From Undaria pinnatifida (lineage: Eukaryota > Sar > Phaeophyceae > Laminariales > Alariaceae), in NCBI GenBank assembly GCA_012845835.1, contig JABAKD010000023.1, positions 19,702,691 through 19,766,690 on the forward strand: 64,000 nucleotides of DNA, written 5' to 3'. A program made the translations under genes and the position numbers. Of the stretch, positions 49,883 through 59,040 are shown piece by piece. Positions within the stretch are counted from its first letter, which is position 1; every line of letters begins with the position of its first letter. The notes below the pieces were generated by a model. It was not told the DNA's origin. It ran no database searches and saw only the letters and a program-made list of their open reading frames with translations.

Positions 49883-52042
49883 GCCGACTTGCCACGCCAT
49901 GATGCGTTACGTTTCTATCGGCCGGCCATCGGTCCTGCCGCCCGACTTTGGCGTGCTACCTCTCGCACAAGCGTCCCTCCCTCTCAGACCAAGGAGTTGG
50001 CGGGTAAAGGTCGACTACATACAACCGACGACGACATCGTCCTACTCGTTCGTAACCCGACACTGCCGCCAACAAGCTCTGACAAACCCAACTCTGTGGG
50101 GCGAGCTGCTTGCTTGCTAAACGACGAGCCAGTTCGCATCTACGTTCCCCTGCTCATGCGTCCTTGGAATATGCAAGCTTGCCACTCGACGGCCTCCTGC
50201 CACCTTGGCACCACGCGCACGTTGCGCATGCTGGAGCGTTTTAATTGGTGGATTGGCATGAGTGTGTGCACCCGGTGGTGGCTTCGCCACTGCTTGAAGT
50301 GCCAAGCGCGGAAAACCCTACGGCTGACTGTCCGCTGGCCCATCATCACAATGCCTCTGCCGGAAGGTCCAGGTATCGCCGTCAGTGTTGACTACTTCGG
50401 CCCCCTTCCGGTCACACCACGAGGCAACACCTACATCCCGCTGTTCACCGATCGCTTCAGTCGTCGGGCCGAAATGTTCCCCGTCACTGCCGCTGAGTTC
50501 ACCGCGGAAGGTACAGCCAATATCCTGGTGAACCAATACATCCCCTTGTGGGGGTGCCCGCGCACCATACTCTCGGACAACGGACTGCAGTTCTGCTCCA
50601 AGCTTTCACAAGCTGTGTATCAGCTGTTAGGTGTACACAAGCTTGCTACAAGCTCCTACCATCCCAACTGTAACGGGGGCGTTGAACGGGTAAATCACAC
50701 TATGGCACAAATGCTGGCTATGGTCGTCAACGAGCGACAAGACGACTGGGACTTGCATCCGCCCCACGTAGAATTCGCGTACAACAACTCTGTCGGCGCG
50801 GCGACGGGTTTGGCGCCCAACGAGGTCCACATGGGCAGACTCCCACGGCTCCCCTTGACGGTTTTCGGCCGCACAGGTGTCGTGGGACACCAGAATCTGA
50901 CCCGTAACCACCTGGCCTATTGCGATTTGTCCGCCGACCGGCAAAAGCGCGCGAACGACATTGTCCGCGCACACCACGCCCTCACCGTTTCCCGTGTTAA
51001 CCGCAGAAACTTCGCCCTCGCCGACGCGCTGCGTCCAGCACCTAACTTCACTGTGGGTGGTTGGGCATGGGTATACAATCCTTCCTCTACCATCCGCCAG
51101 GGTGTGAAGGCGAATACCGACGCCAAGGTACTCAAGGCCAAACTCGCGCTTAACTGGACGGGCCCATACAAGGTCCTGGCCGTCGGTCCCTGCTCCGTCG
51201 TCGAGACCCCGGACGGCTCGCCGCTCGGGAGCAACCTCCTTTATTTGGATCTCCCTTCCGACCTGCCCGGTTCGGACGCTCGTCGGCGTGTGGGCATCGA
51301 GCGCTGCAAACCCTGTGCCAACCCCCACGACAGCGGTGACATGCCCAAATACCTACCGGCGGGGCTGACACAGTATGTGCTCAACAAATCCTCCAAGAAA
51401 TCCCCGCCGTACCACGTCACTCAAGACGACGTTTCGACTTCCTTACAACGGCTGGAGGTGGAGCAGATCACTGGTCATCAGTCGGTACGAGGGCGAGGTG
51501 GTGTCATCGCAGTGCTATACAAGACGCATTGGGCGGGACTCTCCGAACCGTCCTGGGAGCGGGAAATGGACCTTCACCTCTCCCGCTCCCACATCTTGCG
51601 TTTTTGGGCCGGAACCCCGGACCAGCACCGCCAAACCAACCACCTTTACCGCCGAATGCGGATCAGGGCGGCACAGCGTGAGCTCTCCCGCAACAACGGG
51701 GAACGTTTAGCGCCGGGCTACGCCCGTGTTCCCCGCACCGATTGGCTCCGTCGCTACCACGACACAGTACTCCCTAAGGGAGCCCACTTTTGGTACAAGG
51801 GAGACGATGGCTTATGGTGGCTAGGAAAAATCAGCGCGAGCACTACCGAGGACAAGGTATACCTGGTCCGCTTTCTCGACGACCCGGGACCGATTAAACT
51901 CCCTCTTCCCCCGGCGCGCTACACAACTTCAACGGGAGCCGTACGAGGCTCTTGGTGCTTGCAAGTTCACATCGCCAGTGCGTTTCCTCGGGGAATTCAA
52001 CGTAACGTAGACGAATCTCGAGGCGCGGCCGTGGCCAGTTGA
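49883..52042 (+). CDS. Element D integrase-chromodomain-Tudor-like polyprotein segment (intact)
   Basis: Continuous frame of about 720 codons from the stop at 49880-49882 to the TGA ending at 52042; there is no ATG near the start, so it is presumably the end of a polyprotein. Order: HHCC finger (HSTASCHLGTTRTLRMLERF, CLKCQARK); DDE core (SVDYFGPLPVT, ILSDNGLQF, NGGVERVN); GPY module (LNWTGPYKVL); a CKPCANPH motif; chromodomain (ITGHQSVRGRGGVIAVLYKT, HWAGLSEPSWEREMDL, ILRFWAG); a basic linker (RRMRIRAAQRELSRNNGE); then GAHFWYKGDDGLWWLGKISA and DKVYLVRFLDDPGPIKLPL, with Tudor-like spacing. All catalytic residues are present. It could supply integration even if RT came from another element. Confidence 0.9.
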   Translation, partial: ADLPRHDALRFYRPAIGPAARLWRATSRTSVPPSQTKELAGKGRLHTTDDDIVLLVRNPTLPPTSSDKPNSVGRAACLLNDEPVRIYVPLLMRPWNMQACHSTASCHLGTTRTLRMLERFNWWIGMSVCTRWWLRHCLKCQARKTLRLTVRWPIITMPLPEGPGIAVSVDYFGPLPVTPRGNTYIPLFTDRFSRRAEMFPVTAAEFTAEGTANILVNQYIPLWGCPRTILSDNGLQFCSKLSQAVYQLLGVHKLATSSYHPNCNGGVERVNHTMAQMLAMVVNERQDDWDLHPPHVEFAYNNSVGAATGLAPNEVHMGRLPRLPLTVFGRTGVVGHQNLTRNHLAYCDLSADRQKRANDIVRAHHALTVSRVNRRNFALADALRPAPNFTVGGWAWVYNPSSTIRQGVKANTDAKVLKAKLALNWTGPYKVLAVGPCSVVETPDGSPLGSNLLYLDLPSDLPGSDARRRVGIERCKPCANPHDSGDMPKYLPAGLTQYVLNKSSKKSPPYHVTQDDVSTSLQRLEVEQITGHQSVRGRGGVIAVLYKTHWAGLSEPSWEREMDLHLSRSHILRFWAGTPDQHRQTNHLYRRMRIRAAQRELSRNNGERLAPGYARVPRTDWLRRYHDTVLPKGAHFWYKGDDGLWWLGKISASTTEDKVYLVRFLDDPGPIKLPLPPARYTTSTGAVRGSWCLQVHIASAFPRGIQRNVDESRGAAVAS

Positions 52043-52898
52043 CTTCCAAGCCACCACCGCTCCTCGATAGTTCTTCATCTTTTTGAGGTATGAGTTTTGC
52101 GTCTTTGTCTTTGGGTTGTTCGTAGTGTCTTGAGGGTCTTTGTCAAGTTTTGGAGCGGTTCTTTCCATTTTTTTTCTGTCCTGCCGAACCTCCTGCTCAG
52201 TGCCGGGTCAGGGTTCGGGTAAAACGCCGCTATCTGAGGCGCAGGGCTGTCGCCTTTTTGTCATTGTTCAATTTCGCCCTGCCGACGCCCTCCTCAGCCC
52301 AGAGCCGGGGGGCGACCAATGTACGGGTCTGTGTTCACGTCATCTTTTATGTTTTGTGTGTTGTATTTGTTCTGCTTTGTTTTTTTCGTCTAAACACTTC
52401 CTCCCCTAGCGGGGCTGTAGGTGTTGACACCTTCCATCCCGGGTATTCGTCGTTTCCTCGTCTAACCCCCCGCCTTGCCGATGGCCTGCGGGAGGTTGTT
52501 CGCATGACTTCTCCCTTGTGTTAGCGCCTGTGTTCCCCTCCATATCGACGAGGGCTCGCCTCGCCATAGTACCTCTTCTGTGGTTGGTTTGCCGTAGAGC
52601 CTTTCCTGCCCCCCCCGCCACACCGGCGGCATGCGGCAGGTTCTAGAGCCTTTTCCGCCCCCCCCGCCACACCGGCGGCATACGGCAGGTTTTTGATGGG
52701 TGACTATTGCCTTGCTGTAGGGTCTGCTTTTCTTTCTACTGCTTTTCTTCGCGTGTTCCTGGCTCCATAGCCAGACGGTTAGAGGTGTGGGAGTGGGTTT
52801 TGAGGAGCCGCATCTTCGACTCATGGTCTAGTTCGTAAAACTGGAGTTTCCCCGAATCTCCCATATTTCTGCATATGCGACTCATCAGGGTGGGCTGG
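52043..52898 (+). other. 3' region of element D
   Basis: Between integrase and the 3' LTR, and homologous to 61941-62833 (inverted, element E). A 124-codon frame (52150-52524) has a hydrophobic run (VIFYVLCVVFVLLCFF) and a C-terminus (FHPGYSSFPRLTPRLADGLR) partly shared with element E's frame. Two 49-bp tandem units at about 52600-52697 each carry CCGCCACACCGGCGG. AGGGTGGGCTGG just before the LTR is a plausible polypurine stretch. Confidence 0.55.
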
Positions 52899-53167
52899 TG
52901 TTAAGATACGGCCTCGAAAAGCCAGTAGGTATCCGAATTCGAGATCATTTGGATGGGTTTCGTATGATAAGGTTGGCGTTGTATATTCGGGAGAGTTAGG
53001 GAGTAGATCGGAGGTACGTGCCTCCGATCTCAGAAGCTATCCGGGGCTCTGGTGGAACCGAATAAAGCTACGTCTCTACGAAGGAACGAAAGTGAGTACT
53101 CTCCGAAGACCTGCTCAATTGGCAGACCTGCAGGGGGCACTCTGTGTCCCCCACCTTTAATTTAACA
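52899..53167 (+). repeat. LTR of element D (3')
   Basis: Same length (269 bp) and ends as the 5' LTR, with about 16 differences counted by eye. AATAAA is retained. The 26-bp palindrome has one mismatch. Confidence 0.92.
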
Positions 53168-53171
53168 ATAG
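53168..53171. other. Target-site duplication of element D, right (ATAG)
   Basis: Second copy of the 4-bp target sequence; see 39561-39564. Confidence 0.8.
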
Positions 53172-54257
53172 GACCTCTTTGAAGGTGCAAACGCCTCGAT
53201 TGGCGTCGTTGCTTGCCTGTGCTGCAGGAACTACAGCAGGCGTTGATGACGTATCAGAAAGCAGTTCATTCAGATGTCTTGTATGATATCGGTACTCGTA
53301 CAGCAGTGTAGCAGTACCAGTAATCCCGCCGCACGTTAATACGAGCTGCTGTATTAAACACCCGTTTCAAGCGCAGTAGTGGTGTTTGTGTAGAAGTCTA
53401 AGGCGTTTTGGAGATTTCCGAAACAAAATCGAAATTCCAAAAAATACATCAGTACGAAGTACCTCCTGATGCTGCTGGGTGCTGGCTTGCACTAGTATCC
53501 TTGATGATAAGAGTCTCCTTTAACAGACAGCTACTCTACTGCCGGGAGTGCTCTTGATAAAGCTTGTCGCTTGGAGTTTAGCAAGTCCTAACTGAGAACT
53601 CACGCCTTTGGCCCGCACTGTCAACGAGGTGCGTTGGGCAGCTTTGGTCGGTCTATCACGATGATCACACATGAAGCCTATGGCCCGCACTCAACGAGAG
53701 GTGCGTTGGGCTTAAATTTTAGTCGGTCTATCACGATTATCACACGTGGAGTCCTTGAACTAGAGGTCAGAGCTCTATTGACAGACAGTAGCTTGTACCG
53801 TCGAGAGTTGCCTTTGTACTGCTGTTGCTCAGAACGACCCGCTCTTTTGTAGTCGAGGCAACGTTCAGCAGTTGTTTACTCGAGTATATCAAGGTTTTGT
53901 TTTGGGGTCCGTGGCGATGCAAAGATGGGTCCCGTGCGCGTGGATCGTTGATTTGGTACAACCTGTGATGTGATGGCGTTCTATACCTCTGGGTACCTCG
54001 ATCGCAGCTCTGGTATCTCTGGTATCAATTGCTCTGATTGAGTGCGTAGGGTCCTCTAGATATGCTCACTCACTCACCGCGCGTTTCCAACGAAGTGCTC
54101 GTAGTCCTCCGTCTGATACTTCTCGTCGTACTCGTGTAGAGATGTAGAAGCTCCCGTAAGCAGCAGTAGATCTCTTGATCAGCCGTCCTCAGTGATGATG
54201 ATAGTGAATCCGTGCTGCCGCTCTCCTCGTTTACGCGTGCGAGGGTCGAAACCTATT
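53172..54257. other. No gene recognised; one small tandem duplication
   Basis: The former upstream flank of the 38350-39534 gene before element D inserted. Two ~72-75-bp tandem units lie at 53604-53750 (TGGCCCGCACT, GGTGCGTTGGGC, GGTCGGTCTATCACGAT). Any promoter of the minus-strand gene should be here, but I cannot identify it. Confidence 0.5.
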
Positions 54258-55016
54258 AATCTTTAGGTGGCGGTGCGTAGCGTGTGTCAGCCCGTAGCTG
54301 GTATACGCTTACGTAGGCTCGCTTGCGGATGACCCGATGAAGACACAGCCTATATATTTTGTAGAGGCTAACGCAGACTCACGGTTAAGCGCGCCTGTAG
54401 GAGAACTTCAAAGAAAAAAAGATGGTTGATGACCTCGGGCCGATATGTTGATTGATGTTTTAGTTGCTCAGCAGATGAGAGCTGATGGTGAGCAAAGAGG
54501 AGTGATCGAGGTGGGCCTGATCATCACCTGATCGAGACGGCACAATGCCTTAATCTACGGACAGATGTATTCTACGGGTAGTTGCCCCATCTACCTACAG
54601 CAACATTTCCTGAGGCTTGCTCGTGGTCTACCGTGCCTATATCAACGTTCCCTGAGGTTTACTTCTGGGGGCTTAGCTACGTTAACGTCCCGACAGTCAA
54701 CCTAAAATCATATTCCATGAATGTTGCTACCAGGTACGTTGTTCTGCCGCATGAATTTGATTACACCGCATTGCTCGTATGCACTACTCGTACATGCGCC
54801 AGCTTTTGGATATGACTAACCATTATAAGCTGTTGTGCATCAGATATCCAAGTTGTTACTGCTGAGACTTCTGCGTGCTAAATACCGCATCGATAAACGA
54901 CATCTAACAGACTTATTATAGCTGTCTGTTGTACGAACAAGTCGCAATGTATACCAGATGACTTTCTAGTGTTATCAAGTAACGACATGATGGTTACTGG
55001 CAAGTAGCATCTCCAA
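54258..55016. repeat. Repeat R2, copy 2
   Basis: Direct repeat of 36648-37432, about 27 bp shorter because one CCCTGGTACCTATGGCAACG-containing stretch is missing. Carries the counterpart ORF at 54582-54815. Confidence 0.85.
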
Positions 55017-55019
55017 TAT

Positions 55020-56187
55020 CTGTGCTTGGATTTCATAAAGTACCCGATTTTGTTCATACTGCACCCATTTTTGTTCATTCGCAAGACCCGCGGAGACACG
55101 GAAACAGACATCTCCCCGCAACCCAGCTGCGGAGGATCCCGCAAACAACTGGCAACTTGCCGACTCTGATGCAACCGCAGCAGCACTGCTGACTTCCCGG
55201 CCCACAAAGATCCGCCGTCACTGATGCACAACTTGCCGCCCCGATTACAACTTGCCTCCCCCGATGCAACCGCACTGACCGCACTGATTGCTACTCCGTA
55301 GTTGCCTCTCTTCTGCGTACGTCCTTTGTTCCGCATACGAAGTGCAATTTAGTAGTAGTATCGGTCCGAAAGAACTCGTACGGGTAGGAGTACCGGTAAT
55401 GCAAGGACTGCTGTTGTGGAGCTACTTTTCCGCGCCGCGCGTGCTCCTGTCTGTGTCGATCCTTCACTGTTGGTGATTTGGTCCTCACAACAACACGCGT
55501 CAGACAAGCCTGAGGGTGCCTGTTTTCGGCGGGAGAGGTGCCGGATGGAGAACTTCGTATTTTTCCCAAGAACAACGTGTCCCCCCTTCCCCGGAGTATA
55601 TATTGCAGTGGAGTACTTCGAAGTACTTCGTATAACGCACAAAACTACTTGTACTTCGTAGTACTACTGTTGTGTGTATGTGTTCGCAGTATGTGTTCGC
55701 AGTACAGTATGTGTTCGCAGTACAGTATGTGTTCGCAGCAAGGTATATGTTCGCATTACAATATGTGTTCGCAGTAGTGTGTGTTCGCAGTATGTGGGGT
55801 GACGTGGGGAACGTGTGGAACCGAGGGCGTGCGTCGTTTGCTGATGTTTGAAGCAACAAGTGGAGCGTCTCTACATGGTCTTGTCTTTTCTTCCTAGCGC
55901 CGAATCTTGGTTGGGTGTCCGCGCTCACCGCCATGCCACCTTTCTTCGCACTGCGGTTGCATCGGGGGAGGCAAGTTGTGCATCAGTGACGGCGGATCTT
56001 TGTGGGCCGGGATGTTAGCAGTGCTGCTGCGGTTGCATCACAATCGGCAAATTGCCAGTTGTGTGCGGGATCTTCCGCAGCTGTGTTGCGGCGAGATGTC
56101 CGTTTCCATGTCTTCGCGGGTCTTTCAAGTGAACAAAAACGGGTGCAGTATGAACAAAATCGGGTACTTTATGAAATCGAAGCACAG
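55020..56187. mobile_element. Foldback-type element with ~240-bp inverted arms
   Basis: 55020-55285 and 55950-56187 are long imperfect inverted repeats. The outer ends read CTGTGCTT(G/C)GATTTCATAA, then GTACCCGATTTTGTTCATAC. The inner parts share CCGCCGTCACTGATGCACAA. The central ~660 bp contain the minisatellite at 55675-55797 and short ORFs without domains. The arms carry the GAACAAAATCGGGTAC motif seen in the adjoining MITE. No transposase is visible, so it is non-autonomous. Confidence 0.75.
55675..55797. repeat. Minisatellite of GTATGTGTTCGCAGTACA type
   Basis: About seven imperfect units of 13-20 bp (TATGTGTTCGCAG with optional TACAG) in the loop of the foldback element. Confidence 0.8.
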
Positions 56188-56191
56188 GGCG

Positions 56192-56438
56192 GGGTATACC
56201 CGGTGTGTTCCTGAACAAAATCGGGTTGTCGGTCGAGAGCACTTTTTGGGGGCCGTCATTGGCGCTGTTTTGAGGGTTCGAACGCCGAAAAAAATGTTTG
56301 GGGTGCTGCGCGTATACTAGGCGCAGTGGGTTCAGGCGCCAGAAGACGATTTGGAGGCGTGTTGCAGACGTACGTAAGCGCACCAAGTCTCGAAAAAAAA
56401 GGTACCCAATTGTGTTCAAAAACCACCCCGGTGTACCC
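56192..56438 (-). mobile_element. MITE-like element, copy 2 (inverted)
   Basis: Inverted copy of 36410-36636, with terminal repeats GGGTATACCCGGTGTGTTCC and the inverse of GGGTACACCGGGGTGG. The internal part is conserved (GAGAGCACTTTTTGGGGGCC, GGCGTGTTGCAGACGTACG). It directly abuts the right arm of the foldback element. Confidence 0.65.
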
Positions 56439-56524
56439 GATTTTGTCCATTTCCCTAAAAAAATGGATATATATTTTATTTGTGAACAACTAGGAGTACT
56501 GGTAGATACATCACTGCTGCTGTG

Positions 56525-56690
56525 ACATATTGTCGTCTAGTACATACGTATAATGTCCGCTTACAATCCTGGTGGCCTTCGCTGGTTCGAATCCGGGTGT
56601 CATCGAAAAAAAATGATCCTCATGAAAAATCGATATAGTCTATATTTATATTTGTCAAAAAGAAAAGGTCTAGTAGATAGACTGTCCGCT
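56525..56690 (+). repeat. tRNA-like (SINE-like) segment with B-box, copy 2
   Basis: GGTTCGAATCC at 56584-56594 is a perfect B-box or T-loop, with upstream TGTCCGCTTACAATCCTGG and downstream CATCGAAAAAAAATGATCCT resembling 36227 onward. TAGTAGATAGACTGTCCGC recurs at about 56670. Not a foldable tRNA. Confidence 0.45.
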
Positions 56691-56696
56691 TATAGG

Positions 56697-57013
56697 GCTC
56701 CGCTCCGCGGGCGGCTGGTGCCGCCCGCTACGCTCACGCAAGGCAAGGAAGAATGCAACTAAAAACATGCAAAAGGGGCAGAAAGAAGAGGCCCATGATT
56801 TGGTGCGAACAGCGATTTGATAATGCCAAGAGCAGCTTGTGCAGAGCAAATTGCCCTGTTGTGCTCAGCTGTGCTATGTGCTTTTGTTACCGGTGTTACG
56901 TTCTGATCGGCAGTACGGGGGTAATTTTTGTGGCGGAAAAAACAGAGGGCCGTGAAAGCTCAACTACATGTAGAAAAGGAAAAACGAAGAAAAGTAGTAC
57001 ACAACAACACGTA
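56697..57013. repeat. Repeat R1, copy 2
   Basis: Direct repeat of 35651-35973. Starts with a perfect 9-bp-stem hairpin GCGGGCGGC-TGGT-GCCGCCCGC. Its right edge abuts the truncated protease of element F. Confidence 0.85.
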
Positions 57014-57021
57014 TCTCGTTT

Positions 57022-57702
57022 GTGAAACGCCACCCTATCTTGAAAAATGAACCGATACATGCCATCCCACCTGCTGTGCTCACGTTGAAAGCCGCAAATG
57101 GATCAGTGATGGAAATACTAGGGTTCATTCGCTTTGATTTACAACTGGGGGACGTCACTCGCCCAGTAGAAGCGCTTGTCATTTCATCGTTACTTCCTGA
57201 TACCATGTTAGATAACAGCGTCATGTCTATATTTGGTGCGAAAGATACTGAACCTCCGGTTGATACCGACGTCGTATTAGAACCTCGTATGGTATCTCAA
57301 TCCAAATTCTCCGAAAAAATTGGAACAAAAAATTGACAAACTTTCGAACGTGTTGTTGTTGCACGTACTGTAACAACATGGCGTGCAGCAGATGGGTCCG
57401 TCTCGTTGCTAATCGCCAATCCGTCTAGGCGCGGTGTCACTATACCCGCACATCTAGCACTTGCTCTCTTGTCAACAGCCAGTGTGACGGATACACGTGA
57501 ATTACGGATAAGTGCGGTAGCCGCATCACCCAAAAATAAGGATGAACTAGCAGCTGCGCGAGCAGCACTAGAGCCAGCCCTTGAAAAAGCATTTGCTGAC
57601 ACTACTTTCTCACCCGAACAAGTTTCGGAGGTTATAAACCTATGCGCAAAATACCGCCCAGTCTTTTCGCTGTCAGCGGATGAGTTAGGCTGTCTGTTGT
57701 AA
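57022..57702 (+). pseudogene. Element F protease end and protease-RT linker
   Basis: 57022-57336 reads PAVLTLKAANGSVMEILGFI and TRPVEALVISSLLPDTMLDN, the C-terminal half of a gypsy protease; the DTG half is missing to the left. 57406-57702 holds DELAAARAALEPALEKAF and INLCAKYRPVFSLSADELG, the usual lead-in to RT. Confidence 0.6.
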
Positions 57703-58410
57703 AATAGCCGAAGCTACATTCCCGTTACAACCAGGCACTCGTCCGGTTGACCGTACGCCGTACCGCACCTCACCCCGCCTTCAAAAACAAATCGATGATC
57801 AAGTCGACAAGTTACTGAAGCAGGGAATAGTAGAGGAACGCGCAAGTGCCTGTGGTAGTCCTGTTACTATTGTCAGAAAAGCTGATGGGTCACCACGGTT
57901 CTGTGTTGACTACCGTAACACTCTTAATCGTCGTCTCGTCCGAAAAACATGGCCCATGCCCAACATCGAAACTCATCTCGACTCTCTGGGTGGAGCCAAG
58001 TTCATCACAGTAGTCGACGTCCAGAGTGCTTTTCATCAGCTTCCTGTTGCTGACTCGGACATCGAACCAACTGCTTTTGTTACAGCTAAAGGCAAGTATA
58101 AACGCATGCCGTTCGGAGTTTGTAACGCACCCTGGTTGTATCAGCATATGATGTCGCTCGCCCGTGGTGATACTGCTTCAGCCAATGGTCTTTTGTGTTA
58201 CATGGATTATTTAATAGCTTGTTCATCTACATGGGAAGCACATCTGTTGCTACTCGAACGCATGTTTTCAGCTTTACAAGCAGCTGGTTTGACGCTAAAA
58301 CCGTCCAAGTTACAGTTCGGTTCGAAACAAGTTAAATATTGAGACTAGTTAGCTCATGTCATATCGGAACGTGGTATCACTATTGGTAATGGCCGTAAAA
58401 GCCATTAGAG
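57701..58410 (+). pseudogene. Element F reverse transcriptase (catalytic Asp lost)
   Basis: Open from 57701: QIDDQVDKLLKQGIVEERAS, FCVDYRNTLNRRLVRKTWPM, FITVVDVQSAFHQLPVADSD (first Asp) and YKRMPFGVCNAP. LLCYMDYLIA follows, where the YMDD box has Tyr for the second Asp (GAT-TAT). The frame stops at 58340 in TGA-GAC-TAG, a 9-nt in-frame insertion. After it, LAHVISERGITIG resumes the thumb. Confidence 0.8.
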
Positions 58411-58419
58411 TCTATTGTA

Positions 58420-59040
58420 GTGAGTTGCCAGACCCGAAGAATATCAAGGAATTACGTTATTTATTGGGCACACTCAATTTCGTACGCCGGTTTGTACCAG
58501 AATATATATGCTGAAGTTACAGCACCTCTGGTCGAGCTTACTAAAAAGCAATATAAGCAACAGCGAGAATTTGATAAACACTGGGGAACAACTCAATCTG
58601 AAGCAAACACCCGGATTCAGAGGTTGCCATCTTCCCCACCAGTATTACATTTCCCTGATTATTGTAAAGAGTTTATCGTACATGTAGATTCAAGAGAAGC
58701 AGGAGGCGGAGCATTATTAGCCCAAAACGCCAACGAAGGATCTGATAAACCAGATCTAGAAATCATTGTCTACTTTAGTAAACGTTTTACGAAAGGACAC
58801 AAACATTATTCAGCAACGATGAAAGAATGTTGTGGAGTTGTCCTCGCTCTGCAGCATTGGCGTCCGTACCTTCGGGGCAAACAATTTAAATGCGTCACCG
58901 ACCACGCTGCTCTCAAGCATATATATTATATGCAAGACACGTCCGACATGTTCACACGATGGGCCATTGCCTTGCAAAGTTTCGATTTAAAGTCGAGCAT
59001 AAGCCGGGAAAATTACACGTAGTACCGGACACAATATCCC
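58420..59040 (+). pseudogene. Element F RNase H
   Basis: After a stop near 58405 and a shift near 58495, the frame reads AEVTAPLVELTKKQYKQQRE, the connection, then CKEFIVHVDSREAGGGALLA (first Asp), HYSATMKECCGVVLALQHWR (Glu) and FKCVTDHAALKHIYY (Asp). The key acidic residues are present. A frame change near 59000 leads to KPGKLHVVPDTISRLYGD, the end of the domain. Confidence 0.75.

Larger units (their letters stand above)
39565..53167 (+). mobile_element. Element D: giant (13.6 kb) chromodomain Ty3/gypsy with a NADAR gene
   Basis: Two 269-bp LTRs (39565-39833, 52899-53167) and an ATAG duplication define the element, 13,603 bp. Order: LTR, primer-binding-site candidate, about 3.9-kb leader with an 84-bp minisatellite, gag (43734-46480), 232-bp tandem repeats, NADAR, weak protease motif, integrase with chromodomain and Tudor-like module, about 860-bp 3' region, polypurine stretch, LTR. 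I find no RT or RNase H. About 16 differences by eye between the LTRs (~94% identity) indicate an insertion that is not recent. Element E is a relative on the other strand. Confidence 0.9.
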
